From assembly GCA_030549495.1 (NCBI GenBank), contig JAUIRK010000164.1:1-64000 (forward strand): 64,000 nucleotides of DNA. The letters run 5' to 3'. Source of the stretch: Nectonema munidae (lineage: Eukaryota; Nematomorpha; Nectonematoida; Nectonematidae). This document shows, in pieces, positions 21,620 to 32,820 of the stretch. The translations under genes and the position numbers were made by a program. The notes below the pieces were generated by a model. It worked only from the letters and a program-made list of their open reading frames with translations. It did no database searches and was not told the DNA's origin. Each line of letters opens with the position of its first letter. Position 1 is the first letter of the stretch.

Positions 21620-23130
21620 GTCTTCATCATCAGATTTAGCGTGTACAAGTGAAGAAGATTTTTTGTCCCTTGAAATAGAAACATCATCTGAAGATGAAGA
21701 AGTTGAAAATTAAAAGATTGGAATAATAATAATAATTAGAAAGTCCAATAACACATATATTTCTACATCTAATCTCTGTCCAAATAACATTAACTTGTCT
21801 CGAAATCCTTTTTTTCATCGTTTATTGTCAAGAGATGCAATCAATTTTGTTCCTGGTACTTCAATTTCTCCTGTTACAGAGTATGAAGCTTTTAATTTAT
21901 TTTTTCAGAAAATTTAGTAAATCGTATTTTGCTGCACACAATTCACAAGGCTGAAATTAATCATGTAAATGATTTTTCAATTTCCGAGTTTTATGCTGGT
22001 TGTGCAATCATAATTAGAGCTGGTAGTCATAAGGCAAATTTGGCGATCATTGAAAGTTTATACAAAACTTATGATTCTAAACCATTTTACGGTTGTGCTA
22101 TGTCAAAAAATAGATTGAAAGAATTTCTAAGAATGTTATCAATAGATGACAAATGTAAAAGTTTGATAAATTGCCAGCTATAAAGAATGTATATGATCTG
22201 TTTGATTCAAATTTGACTAAATATTATACACCAAGCCCAAACCTAACTATTGATGAACAGCTTTACTCCTATCATGGTTATGTTCCTATAAGAAGTTACA
22301 TGCCAAAAAAAACCCACAAGGTATGGTGTAAAAATATTTAGGTTATGTGGTGCTGAAAACGGCTTTGCTTTTAAATATTTTATTTACTCGGGAAAAGAAG
22401 GAAATGAACGTGCGCATGGCATTGCAAAATAAGTTAGTTTATTTTTATGCGAGTCTTATTATAAAACAAGCAGAAATGTTTATTTAGATAGATTTTTTGT
22501 TTCGTTTGATTTGTGTGAAACACTTCTATTAAACGGGCTTACGATGACAGGGACAATAAGACAAAATTCTATGGATGTTCCTAAAATTATCAAAAATTTA
22601 AAGAGTTATTTGATATCTCAATAATCATGAAAAAAAGGTTATTTTGTGTTCTTATAATGCTAAAAAACAAATTTATTATATTGCTGTCTTCTTTTCATAT
22701 TCAAAAAAGGATTTGTGTAGAACGATATGATAAAAACCTGATATAATTTATATAATGAATCAGAGAGTCGGAAATTTTACTTGTAGAAGGAAAACTAACA
22801 GATATCCTTTAGTATTTTTATCAAATATTTTGGATTTTTCTACTCTCAACTCCTTTTTAATTATGAAATAAAATGGATATAAAGATTCAAGGCTAAAGTT
22901 CCTAAAAAATTGACTCATTCATTGGCTGAAAAGAGAAGAAAGATTTAACAATTTATAATAAAAAAAAAGAAACTTTTTTGGCTTATGGTATGTTGTCAAA
23001 TGCTTACTCCAATCATAATAATGTTAATGTGGTACAAAGAGCCAGCTCACAAACAAGATGCCATGTAAAGGAATGTAGAAAAACCACGAGATAAGAGTGT
23101 AGTAAAAAATATGTAGTGATCATAAAATTT
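21620..23130 (+). pseudogene. piggyBac transposase remnant
   Basis: An acidic N-terminus (SEEDFLSLEIETSSEDEE, near 21640) precedes the typical core FYAGCAIIIRAGSHKANLAI...MSKNRLKEFLRMLSIDDK (21929-22183). The block with the second catalytic Asp, NLTIDEQLYSYHGYVPIRSY (about 22240), follows, and a cysteine-containing tail (CKECRKTTR, near 23070) ends it. These are all the parts of a piggyBac transposase in order. The reading frame is broken several times between about 22170 and 23100. It belongs to the element bounded at 20846 and 24334. Confidence 0.8.
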
Positions 23131-23349
23131 CACTATGTGAAAATTGTTCATAATTTCTATTTTTTAATAAAAATTTCAGTTTTACTTTTTTTTCTATTAT
23201 AAAATATGAGTGATATAATAAAGACAGAAACAATCAGATGAAATTCCAGAGATGTTGAAGCTGTTTTCAACAAATTAAAGTTCACTGAGTTGATGATACT
23301 CTGTATATTTTAATCAAGTTATTCCATGCTCCTATAAATACAAAAAAAA

Positions 23350-23640
23350 GCCTAAAAAGTGTTCACACGTTTATTCAAACTTAATTTTCAAAAAATTTTG
23401 AATTCATATAATAATTTACTAACCGAAAGATCAAGATAATTAATGTGCAAATTTTAACAAAAAAAATTTATAAATAGGAAAAGAGAAAATATTTACAAAC
23501 TTGGTTATTTTAACGCCATCTACACATTTTTGACGAAAAACATTCATTCAAATTTTACATGAAATATATGCTTTTATACCAAATCGACCATGATAGTTTC
23601 ATTTCTGGACTCAGATTTTGGATTTAAGGTTTATAATATC
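23350..23640 (+). repeat. Internal second copy of the piggyBac left end, with one satellite unit
   Basis: GTGTTCACAC, AACCGAAAGATCAA and TTTTAACGCCATCTAC occur here in the same order and orientation as near 20875, 20922 and 21024 in the left end. About 180 bases are thus repeated directly. The part at 23540-23640 on the minus strand (GAGTCCAGAAATG, GATTTGGTATAAAA) matches the ~140-bp satellite unit at 52.8-54.0 kb. Confidence 0.65.
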
Positions 23641-23689
23641 CGGCAGTATTTATTAGTATAGTACTTTATATAATTATTTAAATGAAAAG

Positions 23690-24230
23690 CTGCTTTTCAT
23701 AAAAAATTTTTTGTCATATATAAATCATTTTTTGACAGCTTGATTGATTTTGATAAAAAAATGGATATCACCACTGATTTAAGCATAGTTGAAAATGGGT
23801 ATATATGTGTAAAAAACTAATTAAGTTTCTTTTTGAGATGAGCTGCCATATATAAATATATTTTTTAACAGCTTTGATTAATTTTGATAAAAAAATGGAC
23901 ATCACCACTGAATTCAGCATAGTTGAAAATGGGTATATATGTGTAAAAAACGTTGGGAAATTATTTAAATGAATAGTTCCTTTTTGAGATGAGCTGTCAT
24001 ATATAAATAAATTTTTGACAGCTTTAATTGATTTTGAAAAAAATGGATATCACCACTGAATTCAATAGTTGAAAATGGGTATATATGTGTAAAAAACATT
24101 AGATAATTATTTAAATGTAAAGTTCCTTTTTGAGATGGGCTATTATATATAAATCAATTTTTTGACGCTTTGATTGATTTTGATAAAAAAAAATAAACAT
24201 CACCACTGAATTCAGCATAGTTGAAATATA
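23690..24230 (+). repeat. Tandem array of ~140-bp units, about four copies
   Basis: A block from TTTGACAGCTTTGATTGATT through ATCACCACTGAATTCAGC and GTTGAAAATGGGTATATATG recurs at about 23733, 23869, 24016 and 24162 (the last is partial). It lies just inside the right end of the piggyBac element. Confidence 0.8.
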
Positions 24231-24340
24231 GATATGACATTGAAAATATTTATAAAATGGCACTTTTTTCAATTTGTTACAATTGTGTTCATGTGGGCAG
24301 ATTGTATAATGGAAATTAAGCAGTCTGATGAGGGTTTTAA

Positions 24341-25349
24341 ATCTTCCGAAAATTGAAATATTGAGCAAATAATGAAAATTTATGAGAAAATGGTGATTTT
24401 CATTTCATAGCTACATTAAAATTAAACATATTTAATAAAAAATAGAAAAATAAACAATTTTATTAAAAAAAATTCTATGATTTTTGAACTAATCAATGAG
24501 ATGAATCGGATGAACTGTGAGAAATCTTTATTTGACTTGTCAATCCTAAAAAAATTAATATAAATAATTATTATAGATTGTGTTAAATAACTCTAATAAT
24601 GGTTAGAGCGGACTTGTTTCACCACAAGAAGAAAAACTATTGTATAAAATTATAAATTAATCTTTTTAATTTTTTTTAAATCGCTAGCTGTGTCTTTTGG
24701 AACCGGTAAAAGATTTAAAACCTCTCAGGTCAAAAGTTAATGCTTTTTCAATTAATTTCTATTATTATCTCTAGTTAACAAATAATTTACTATCTATCTT
24801 GGACACACTACTGAAAATATGAAAAGTTTACTTAAACTTTGTAGCAAATATTGATTAAAAATTTAACTGATGATAAAATTGTTATAAAAACATTAAATCA
24901 AACGTCAAATAATTTATATTTTTTATAACAAATCGATTCTGCTATTCATTTCTGGACCGTGTTATTTTAAAACAAATAAAATTAACAACTTCGTAATTAG
25001 GCAGTAAGTAAATAATTAACTGTAATTTTACTTAATAAATAATGTGAATTCAATTTACATGATGAAGATAAATAAATGAAAAGTTTAAAAATTCAGTTAC
25101 TTTTATTAGATAATACCTGAACTTCTTTTACAGGTAGAAATGGCATGATGTATAATTAAAGAATAATATAAGCCAATAAAGAAGAATATTCCTCACATGA
25201 ATCCAAATGAAATACCTATATTTATGTGGATATCGAGGTTATCTGTTTATAGCTTATATCAATTTACAAAAATCAGAGTACTGGAATATTGATATGAGAA
25301 GCCTTCATTTAGTGTCCAACCTCATACATATGCTTCCTCATTGTATTGA
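24341..25349. other. Interior of the inverted-repeat element, right of the piggyBac
   Basis: No gene seen. A block at 24665-24830 (ATCGCTAGCTGTGTCTTTTG...) resembles 29645-29815 and, inverted, 54060-54145, so it is a dispersed repeat. Confidence 0.4.
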
Positions 25350-25519
25350 AAGTTTAAGATTACAAAAATAAATGAATTATCAAAAAGATCGTAAAAACAC
25401 AAGTAATTTGTTTAACCGATATAAAAGATCAAAAATTGTTTTAAAAGAATAAAATAGATTTTTTATAATTATTATAATTGAAAAATAGAGGATTTTAATA
25501 TTGTTCACGTAATCACTAA
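25350..25519 (-). repeat. Partial tandem copy of the right inverted-repeat arm
   Basis: TAAGATTACAAAAATAAA through GAAAAATAGAGGATTTTA repeats at +620 bases inside the full right arm (25971-26110), in the same orientation. The spacing equals the arm length, so this is a truncated tandem duplicate of the outer part of the arm. Confidence 0.7.
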
Positions 25520-25529
25520 GGCAACTTCA

Positions 25530-26126
25530 TTTAATTCATAGAAAGATCATTATATGTAACCATTTAAACACTAATTTGGAGTTAGTTTAAAACTAATAAC
25601 AACTATTATATATATTTTTAAAATTATCGAATTTTCAATTGTTTTAAATTTCCATTACGAATTTTAAAAAATAGGGTGTGATAAAAACTAGTCTCAAAAC
25701 TTTCCTACTAGATTCAGAAATAAAAGGTGCTGATGCTCTTTCAAGGAAATTTACTATTAAAATAATTATTTCATTCAAGGGAAATGAAAAACAAAATTTT
25801 CATAATTTGTTGTAATCTTTATAAAATTAAAATAAATACAAGTAAATATACGATAATCAAAAAAGATTTTTTTAATAGTATTTAAAAATGTTTCTAAAAA
25901 AAATAGTTTTACAAATGTAGCGGGGTAATTTTAAATTTTTAAATAATAGGAAACATAAAAGGCTGAAGTGGTTTAAGATTACGAAAATAAAAAGTTCATA
26001 AAAACACAAGTAATTTTTTTGATCAAAATGAAAGAAATTTCTTTAAAAGAGTGAAATATGTTTTTTATAATTATTATAATTGAAAAATAGAGGATTTTAT
26101 TATTGTTCGTGCATTTTATCACTACC
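25530..26126 (-). repeat. Right arm of the ~600-bp inverted repeat
   Basis: Reverse complement of 19719-20335 with small indels. Its outer end (ATTTTATCACTACC) abuts a hAT-like terminus CAGTGGCGGATCC at 26130. Confidence 0.8.
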
Positions 26127-26129
26127 CCG

Positions 26130-26280
26130 CAGTGGCGGATCCAGAAATAGAATAGGAGGGGAGTGGGGGGATAATTTGAAATATTAATTTTGTTAGTTTT
26201 TTAAAGTTCAGACGTTGTGTGTTATCATCGTTTCCGTCCACATTTCTTAACAAGGGCCGAAGCCAAGGCGGTTTTTTAAT
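26130..26280. mobile_element. Short hAT-like terminus or MITE
   Basis: Begins CAGTGGCGGATCCAG, a typical hAT-type end. GGGGGATAATTTG follows, then AAGGGCCGAAGCCAAGGCGG about 120 bases later, as seen in short non-autonomous copies. A paired inverted end and target duplication could not be fixed. A similar single end (CAGTGGCGGAACCAGAA) occurs at 52463. Confidence 0.35.
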
Positions 26281-26686
26281 TCTAAAAATTAAAATTAACG
26301 GGGATTGACTTAGCGTAAAGAGAAAATTAAAAGTAAAAACTGATAGAATATAAATGCATTGCGTGAAAACATAAAAACTGATCACTCGTCTACTTTCTCT
26401 TGGGTAATAGGGGTTAAAACAAAATTTACAGTATTGATTGTACCTTATCAAATTTGACTAACAATAAAATTTTAATATTAAAGGTTTAGATTAGTCAAAT
26501 TTATCTCACAAATTTGACTATACATATCTCATATCAAGCTGTCAAATTAATGTCTATGTGTTGGTTGGTTGGAGATATTTTAAAAAAGGTTGGATATATC
26601 AAAGCACTTTCACCCGTAAGGCTATATGCTCGCATTATTCTTAAGATGGTTTATCACAATTTTTGTGAATTTGTTTTTAGAGTTGG

Positions 26687-26758
26687 GAGCCTTGGGTATC
26701 GAACCCCTGACCTTCAACTGTTAAGCTGAGAGGTACACCCTAACGACCATTGAGGCTC
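26687..26758 (-). repeat. tRNA-like sequence, probably tRNA pseudogene or SINE head
   Basis: On the minus strand, 72 bases begin GAGCCTC and end AGGCTC, so the acceptor ends pair. An A-box-like TGGTCGTTAGGG and a perfect B box GGTTCGATACC are present. The T stem keeps only three pairs and the anticodon loop is not a regular seven-base loop, so a working tRNA is unlikely. Confidence 0.5.
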
Positions 26759-28330
26759 ATATCTATGTGTTAAATTTGAAAGTTTTTTTTATCAATATTT
26801 ATTTCAATTTTGTATTTTTGATATGTAAATAAATCTCTCTCTCTCTTTCTCATCTTAAAAATAAAATGATCTAAAGAAAGTTATATCACACTGAGTGTTA
26901 TATAAATTACCATTACTTTTTTTTTAAAGATTTTTTTTCAATGATTATAATATGATCTTTAAATATTTATTCAAGAATTAACACTTATTACTTTTGTTGT
27001 CTCCGTAAATTTAGTAAAAATAAAGAAGAGCATTATTCGAATTTACTTAATTTTAATTTCAGATAACTTATGCCGGGGCCAACAAAAGTATTCAAGGTGA
27101 CAATATAGTAATAAATAACAAAATCTTTATGGATGGGATTATTATTCGCTGATAATAGTTTTTTAACAAATTAAAACAGAATTTTTCTAGGTACCCTGAT
27201 TTTCTCATGATATTCAACATGTAATTTTAAACTAGCAAAGCCAGCAAGGTCCAAACCATATTTTTTTTTATAAATTTATATATTTATTTTTTCCTCGCTC
27301 CAAATTGATTACTTCTCTGAATATTTTCTTACTATTTCGTACAAATTATTTTTTGGCATCGGTTCTATTTATCAGATTTTGCAAACTCCTTCATCTAATA
27401 TCTAAAATCCCCCAAATAACAGAAAAACTGAAAAAAAGTTTCAAAAGTTGAATCTAAATATAAAAAAAATAGTTCGGAATGTAAAAAATTTTTTTCCCAT
27501 TTGAAGACAAATTTCTATTTAAGGAATATTTTGGATTATATATATTAGAAGAATTCCTTAATATTTATTCTTTATTTTTCAAAGATTAATAGAAATTTTT
27601 GGGGTATTTTTTTAAGCTAAAATTTAATGTATTCAAAAGTATTTTTATTGTTCTCAAGTAGAAATCTTACAATTCCAATATGATGAAATTTATCCTATCT
27701 GAATTTTACGATTATATTCGTATACAAAAACATTAAATTTAAATTAGGATGTTTATGGATCCATATGATTTTCCATTTATATGAAGGAACACGTTTGAAA
27801 ACCGAATAGTATTCATATAAATATTACCTAAAAGTTGAAGATAAAATATTGTATTTTTATACACCAAAAGTTTATAAAATGATGCTTCACTGGCTTTTCT
27901 AATAAATAGATAACTTTTGATGATATACTTTTTAAGCTTGCATAAAAGTTAGTTTATTGTTATAAGTTGTTTTTCAACTTCCAAAATTTGATTTCATTGA
28001 TAATTTCTGGGTTATTTTGTTGATTTCCAGTTTTTTCAATTATTCTAGGTGAAAACATAAAACCTTAGATATTATTCTTTCATAATTAAGATTTAATCTT
28101 TTCCAATGTAAATACTTCCACACAAAAATGTTTTGGATTAGTTTGGGTAAAAAGACGCATCCCAGCAAAAAAAGAGAACTTTTGAAATGTATAGTCCAAA
28201 TATTATCGAAATTAATTTAAACACCTTATTACAAGAAATTTTTATAAAATAACTTTTAAAAATGAATAAAAAAACTCCAATTTAAAAAAATTATATTTTC
28301 TAAAATCTTTTTTTTTTATAATTTTTTTAG
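26759..28330. other. Region upstream of transaldolase
   Basis: AT-rich. It holds one candidate small exon (27063-27096, separate entry) and a CTCTCTCTCT tract near 26835. A pyrimidine-rich acceptor TTTTTTTAG ends at 28330, directly before the transaldolase exon, implying an upstream exon that I could not place. Confidence 0.4.
27063..27096 (+). other. Candidate tiny first coding exon (weakly arrestin-like)
   Basis: A TTTTAATTTCAG acceptor precedes ATAACTT and an ATG at 27070. The frame reads MPGPTKVFK and stops at a GTGACA donor. The KVFK ending is how many arrestins begin. Its phase does not lead into an open frame at the transaldolase exon, and no following arrestin exon was found in the window. 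Confidence 0.25.
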
Positions 28331-28353
28331 TTTTGTTTGTTCCACCTCCTTCT

Positions 28354-29322
28354 ATGACGTCATCTCTTGATCATCTAAAAAAGATTTCTATTATTGTAGC
28401 TGATTCTGGAGATTTTTTGGAACTTCAAAAGTATAAACCTCAGGATGCAACTACAAATCCCTCATTGATTCTTCAAGCAGCTACTTTGCCGAAGTATTCA
28501 CACTTAATAGATGAGGCTTTGAAGGATGCAAAAAAATACGGGGAAAGTAATGAAGAAATCGTATCCTTAGCTTTGGATAAAGTCTTTGTTCTATTTGGAA
28601 AAGAAATTTTAAAGATTGTACCTGGAAGAGTTTCCACAGAAGTTGATGCCAGACTCTCTTTTGATGTTAAGGGTCAGGTTGAAAAAGCTCTTAAATTGAT
28701 TAAATTGTACAAAGATCAAGGCATAGAAAAAGAAAGAATTTTGATAAAGTTGTCATCAACTTGGGAAGGAATTCAAGCAGGCAAAATTTTAGAAAAAGAG
28801 CATGGTGTGCATTGTAATATGACGCTTATTTTTTCTTTTGCTCAAGCTGTAGCATGCGCTCAAGCTCAAGTCACTTTGATTTCACCCTTCGTTGGGCGTA
28901 TCTATGATTGGTATGTTGCAAATACTTCTGAAAAATCTTTTGCTCCATTGAATGATCCTGGTGTCAAAAGTGTCACTAAGATTTACCAATATTTTAAAAA
29001 GTTTGACCATAAAACGCTCATCATGGGTGCTTCATTCCGAAATACTGATCAAATTCTGGCACTTGCTGGCTGTGATCTTTTAACTGTGAGTCCCAAGCTT
29101 CTCAATACTCTAAGTACGTTAAAAGAAGAAGTTTCAGAGCATCTATCTCCTGATACTTCTGCTAACTGTGAAATAGAAAAACTCTGTGATTTGGATGAAA
29201 AAACTTTTAGATACCTGCACAACCAGGATCCCATGGCTGTAGACAAGCTATCTGGTGGCATTCGTGGTTTCTCCCAAGATATCATCAAGCTGCAAACATT
29301 TTTGCTTCAAAAATTGAACTAA
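28354..29322 (+). CDS. Taldo: Transaldolase
   Basis: Cytosolic transaldolase of the non-oxidative pentose phosphate pathway moves a dihydroxyacetone unit from sedoheptulose 7-phosphate to glyceraldehyde 3-phosphate. The 322-residue frame is complete, uninterrupted and close in length to known enzymes (E. coli TalB 317, human 337). The active-site residues are present: Asp17 in VADSGD, Glu96 in [10 protein letters not shown] and the Schiff-base Lys132 in [11 protein letters not shown]. The signature [12 protein letters not shown] near residue 28 is intact. I choose the ATG at 28354 because numbering then matches TalB; the frame is open seven codons further upstream without an ATG. The exon is preceded at 28330 by a clear splice acceptor, so a 5' untranslated or short coding exon probably lies upstream. 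The coding part has no intron. A likely host gene, under selection judging by its integrity. Confidence 0.95.
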   Translation: MTSSLDHLKKISIIVADSGDFLELQKYKPQDATTNPSLILQAATLPKYSHLIDEALKDAKKYGESNEEIVSLALDKVFVLFGKEILKIVPGRVSTEVDARLSFDVKGQVEKALKLIKLYKDQGIEKERILIKLSSTWEGIQAGKILEKEHGVHCNMTLIFSFAQAVACAQAQVTLISPFVGRIYDWYVANTSEKSFAPLNDPGVKSVTKIYQYFKKFDHKTLIMGASFRNTDQILALAGCDLLTVSPKLLNTLSTLKEEVSEHLSPDTSANCEIEKLCDLDEKTFRYLHNQDPMAVDKLSGGIRGFSQDIIKLQTFLLQKLN

Positions 29323-30840
29323 TCATATTTTAATTTATTTTTTGATCGTTTATCATACTCACTTTTTTGTTACAACCTTTAAATTTTATATTTATTTAAA
29401 AATTTATTTGACTAATTAAATAAATGTTTACCTAATTTTTTAATTATATTATTCTATACTAGGTAAAATTAATATTTTTTTATAAAAAAATTTCAATTTC
29501 CATCAAATTAAAAACTAACATGTTATCAATAATGAATTTTATTCAAACTTAAAGTATTTTTTTGTGATATAGAACACGTAATCCTTTTAAACTTAATGTT
29601 TTTTAGATGAATGGGATAAATTTTTTAATTTGAAAATATAAATTTAAAAATCGCATCGCTAGCTGTATCTTTTGATACTATTTTCACGGTAGTTAAATGA
29701 CTCCTTCATGTCAAAAACTGTCAATCAAATGTACATTTTTTCAAAAAAAATTTACTTATAACTTGTTTGTATTAGATACACTATTGAAAATTTATAATCA
29801 TCTATATATATTAGACTAATAAACATGGCAACTTCGCAGCAAATGCCAATCCTCCCCCCCCCCCCACCCCTCCCCTAAAAATATGTTCAATTTATTCAAA
29901 AACTAATAACTAAATTATGTTTTTTTCACTTTTTCTTAATGACTATTTGTAGTGATTTAAAAGAAGTTATATTTTTTTCTTATATGAAATATTGTCACAA
30001 TGTATGTCTTGTAAAAATGGCAAAATAGAATTAAAAAGTTTCTTCTTTCCTTATTAAGTTTTAAGCAATTTTTAATAAAAATTGAACATGTAACTTTTAT
30101 TTAGTTAACTGTTTAAAAAAGTAAAAAAATTTTACAATAGGTCATTGAACTCAAAGGATATATTTGAAAATACTTTATTTATAAATCAGCAACTAATGCT
30201 GATTCACAACAACTATTTACCCGGCAACTTCGTTGATATAAAAACAAAAAAATAAGATTTAGTTATCACAACCTAAAAGCCACGTATGTTTATTTACTGA
30301 CTTTTGTAAGTTTTCTGCTTGAAAAGTGACAGAACTCGATCATTAATGGCTTTCACAAAGCATTAGTAAATATGGAAATCAAAAAACGTAAGGTACATGC
30401 TTCCTTACTTTTTCTTCAATTTCATCCTCTTACTTTTGTCAGTAATAGAAGGTTTTGATCCAGAGTACAAGAGCTTGAAAACTTGGCTTGATCAAATTTT
30501 TCACATCCTTCAATGCTTATGACGTCATAATAAAAACAGTATACAACATTCATTACGCAATGATATGTATGTCTGTCATTGCTGTATATTGTTTAACTAT
30601 ATACAATACATACATACACTGTATTTATAAATCATATGTGATACTTTGCATTCTTCATACGTCAGAATCATATTTTTTAATCATTTATACTCTACTTTCC
30701 ATTTTTGATTTTAGCATTTTATCGTTAGTATAATAGGACTTTTTTTGAACTTTTGCACTATTTTTTCTTCACTTGTTATTTGATAAGTAAGAATTTACAA
30801 TTTATTTCCATTTTTTAGTCTAATTGTAAGTTTTTGTAGC
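29323..30840. other. Downstream of transaldolase: repeats and a C homopolymer
   Basis: AATAAA-type signals lie near 29418. A dispersed repeat block (29645-29815) is shared with 24665-24830. A run of C near 29858-29872 is followed by CACCCCTCCCC. No gene recognised. Confidence 0.45.
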
Positions 30841-32608
30841 ATGTCTGGTATTAGAAATATTATGTTTGTGCCGAAGAGTAATCGAGTATAGATAACATCT
30901 TTCAATTATTTCATGATCAAGATGCTTCAACACCAAAGTCATCAACTAATGATTTTCTATTAATGATTGTTTAGATGGAAATAGATTTGATAGAATTCCT
31001 GTACAGACAGAAGAAACTTTTAGATCTGTATTGAAAGCTAATTCTTTAGAAAAAAACAAGGGATAAAAGATAAGGAACTTTTATGGTCAAATGACCAATA
31101 AATGTTGGTAGACAGGGAAGCGAAAATATAATCAGAGGAGGTGTTGGTCTGAAATCAAATGTTTTTGCGGAATCCCCTAAAGAATGTTTGGATTTGTTTT
31201 TAAGTGAGTCAATTTTAAATGAAATAATACAAAGACAAATATTTATATCAAAGATAACAATAAAGAAAAACTTGATGATGTTAGGTATCCTCACATTCGT
31301 ATCATAGACATTGAAGAATTGCATGTTTTTATTTGAGAGCATTGCTAAAACAAAATTACTTGAGAGTAAAATTTTTGTGGTCAGATTTGGGTTGTCCTAT
31401 ATTTACTTTCACTATGAGTATGAAGAGATTTTATTTTTTGAATAAACATTTGTGCTTTGATTTAGATTCGGCGAGAGAGGAAAGATGGAAGTTCGATAGA
31501 TTTGCTGCATTTCGTACTATTTTTGAAATGTTTAATGAAAATTGTTGTAAATGGGTTAATCCAACATCTTTTTTAACAATAGATGAATCTTTGTATCCAT
31601 CTAGAACTGCTATAAAATTTCAAGTATATAGCCTACTTAAACCTGCAAAGTTTGGATTGTTATTCAGATCTCTTTGCAGTGTTGAATATGCTTTTACATA
31701 CCAATCAAGCTTTTATGCTGGCAGACCAATTGAGGGCGAAGGTCCATATTATCTGAACACAACTGAAGAAACGGTTAAAGAGTTAATAAACAAAGTCAAG
31801 AGATCATGCAACATAAAAGGTAGAAATATCACTTTAGATAGATTTTATACATCTTTAAAATTAATTGAGTGGTTGTTTGAAGAAAAAATAATATGTTTAG
31901 AAACAATAATGGCTACAAGAATAGGTATTCCCAAAGAACTTATTTCATTGACCGAGAGATAATTTTTCTTACAAAATTTTTTGGGAAAAAAACTATTTTA
32001 AGTCTTTAAGTTTACATAGTTAAAAGGAAAACTAGTAATAAGAACGTTTTAATTGCATCACCAATGCCTTCTATTTTAGGTGTTTCTAAAGATAAAAATA
32101 AAAACTCAGCATTGTATAAACTGTATGACTGTACAAAAGGTGGAGTTGATATATTTGATCAGCGCATTTCTTATATTGCTAGTAATAGAAAAACTAAAAA
32201 ATGGACTATAAAGGCTTGGAGCTTTATACTAGATGCAACAAGAGTTAATGCTGGAACTGTTTTTGTTTGAAAAAATGAAAAGATCCTAGAAAAATTGATA
32301 CGCTCCCTTTTGGTATAGAGCTTTAGTTAAGTCTTTAGTGTTTCCTTATATACGATCAAAACCTAGTTGTGGTCTCAGTACCAAAATAAAATAAAAAATT
32401 TCTACAATTTTCTTTTTGTCAGGTAATATAACTATTTCAACCAGCGATTCATTTTTGGAAAAAACAGGGCCAGTTAGAAGATGTGATAAATGTTTAAAGT
32501 CTATTTCTGGAGACAACTACAAGAAACAGGAAAGTCAGAAATGCAGAAAGGCATGCTGTAATGAACATTCATATTGTATCTCTACTATATGTTTTCAAAA
32601 ATTTTAAT
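30841..32608 (+). pseudogene. piggyBac transposase, nearly full-length but broken
   Basis: The main frame (31333-31962) runs from LRVKFLWSDLGCPIFTFTMS through the second catalytic Asp in FLTIDESLYPSRTAIKFQVY to ITLDRFYTSLKLIEWLFEEK, which holds the next catalytic Asp. The next piece (32064-32270) has KGGVDIFDQRISYIASNRKT, with the last Asp. The third piece (32416-32607) is the C-terminal cysteine-rich zinc-binding domain (CDKCLKSISG...CRKACCNEH). Upstream, 30841-31330 gives decayed N-terminal sequence in mixed frames. At least three breaks separate the pieces. This copy differs from the one at 21.6-23.1 kb in sequence (IDES versus IDEQ), so it is a different piggyBac lineage. TTAA-flanked ends were not found. 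Confidence 0.8.
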
Positions 32609-32820
32609 TATATAAATATTATATTATTGTTTTATTACTACTAATAAATTTTTTAAACTTTTTTAAATTTTCTAACGTGCTTTTTATGTTAAAATAAGCA
32701 ATTGGTTTTTTACTTTATTTATGGCTTTATATCATTGGAACATAAACTATCAATATCCAAGGTTCATTGATAGACATGTATGCTTCTAGTTTTTTTTTGA
32801 GTTTTGGATTAATGGTATCT

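Larger units (their letters stand above)
20846..24334 (+). mobile_element. piggyBac element with TTAA target and CCCTCATC ends
   Basis: The left end is TTAA (20842-20845) followed by CCCTCATCCGAC. The right end, read on the minus strand, is CCCTCATCAGAC next to TTAA at 24337-24340, with two extra T between. CCCT-type ends at TTAA sites are the signature of piggyBac. A perfect short palindrome (GAACAC...GTGTTC) lies just inside the left end, and a half of it lies near the right end. The interior holds a decayed transposase, a SINE insertion, a second copy of the left end (23350) and a tandem array. The element sits between the two arms of the long inverted repeat. Confidence 0.8.

Noticed and set aside
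25700-25765. Peptide SDSEIKGADALSRKF resembling the end of an LTR-element RNase H (ADALSR)
   Set aside because: Only about 15 residues, inside the right inverted-repeat arm, with no other LTR-element part nearby. Too short to call a fossil.
26687-26758. Functional tRNA gene
   Set aside because: T stem has mismatches and the anticodon loop is irregular; only boxes and acceptor pairing remain.
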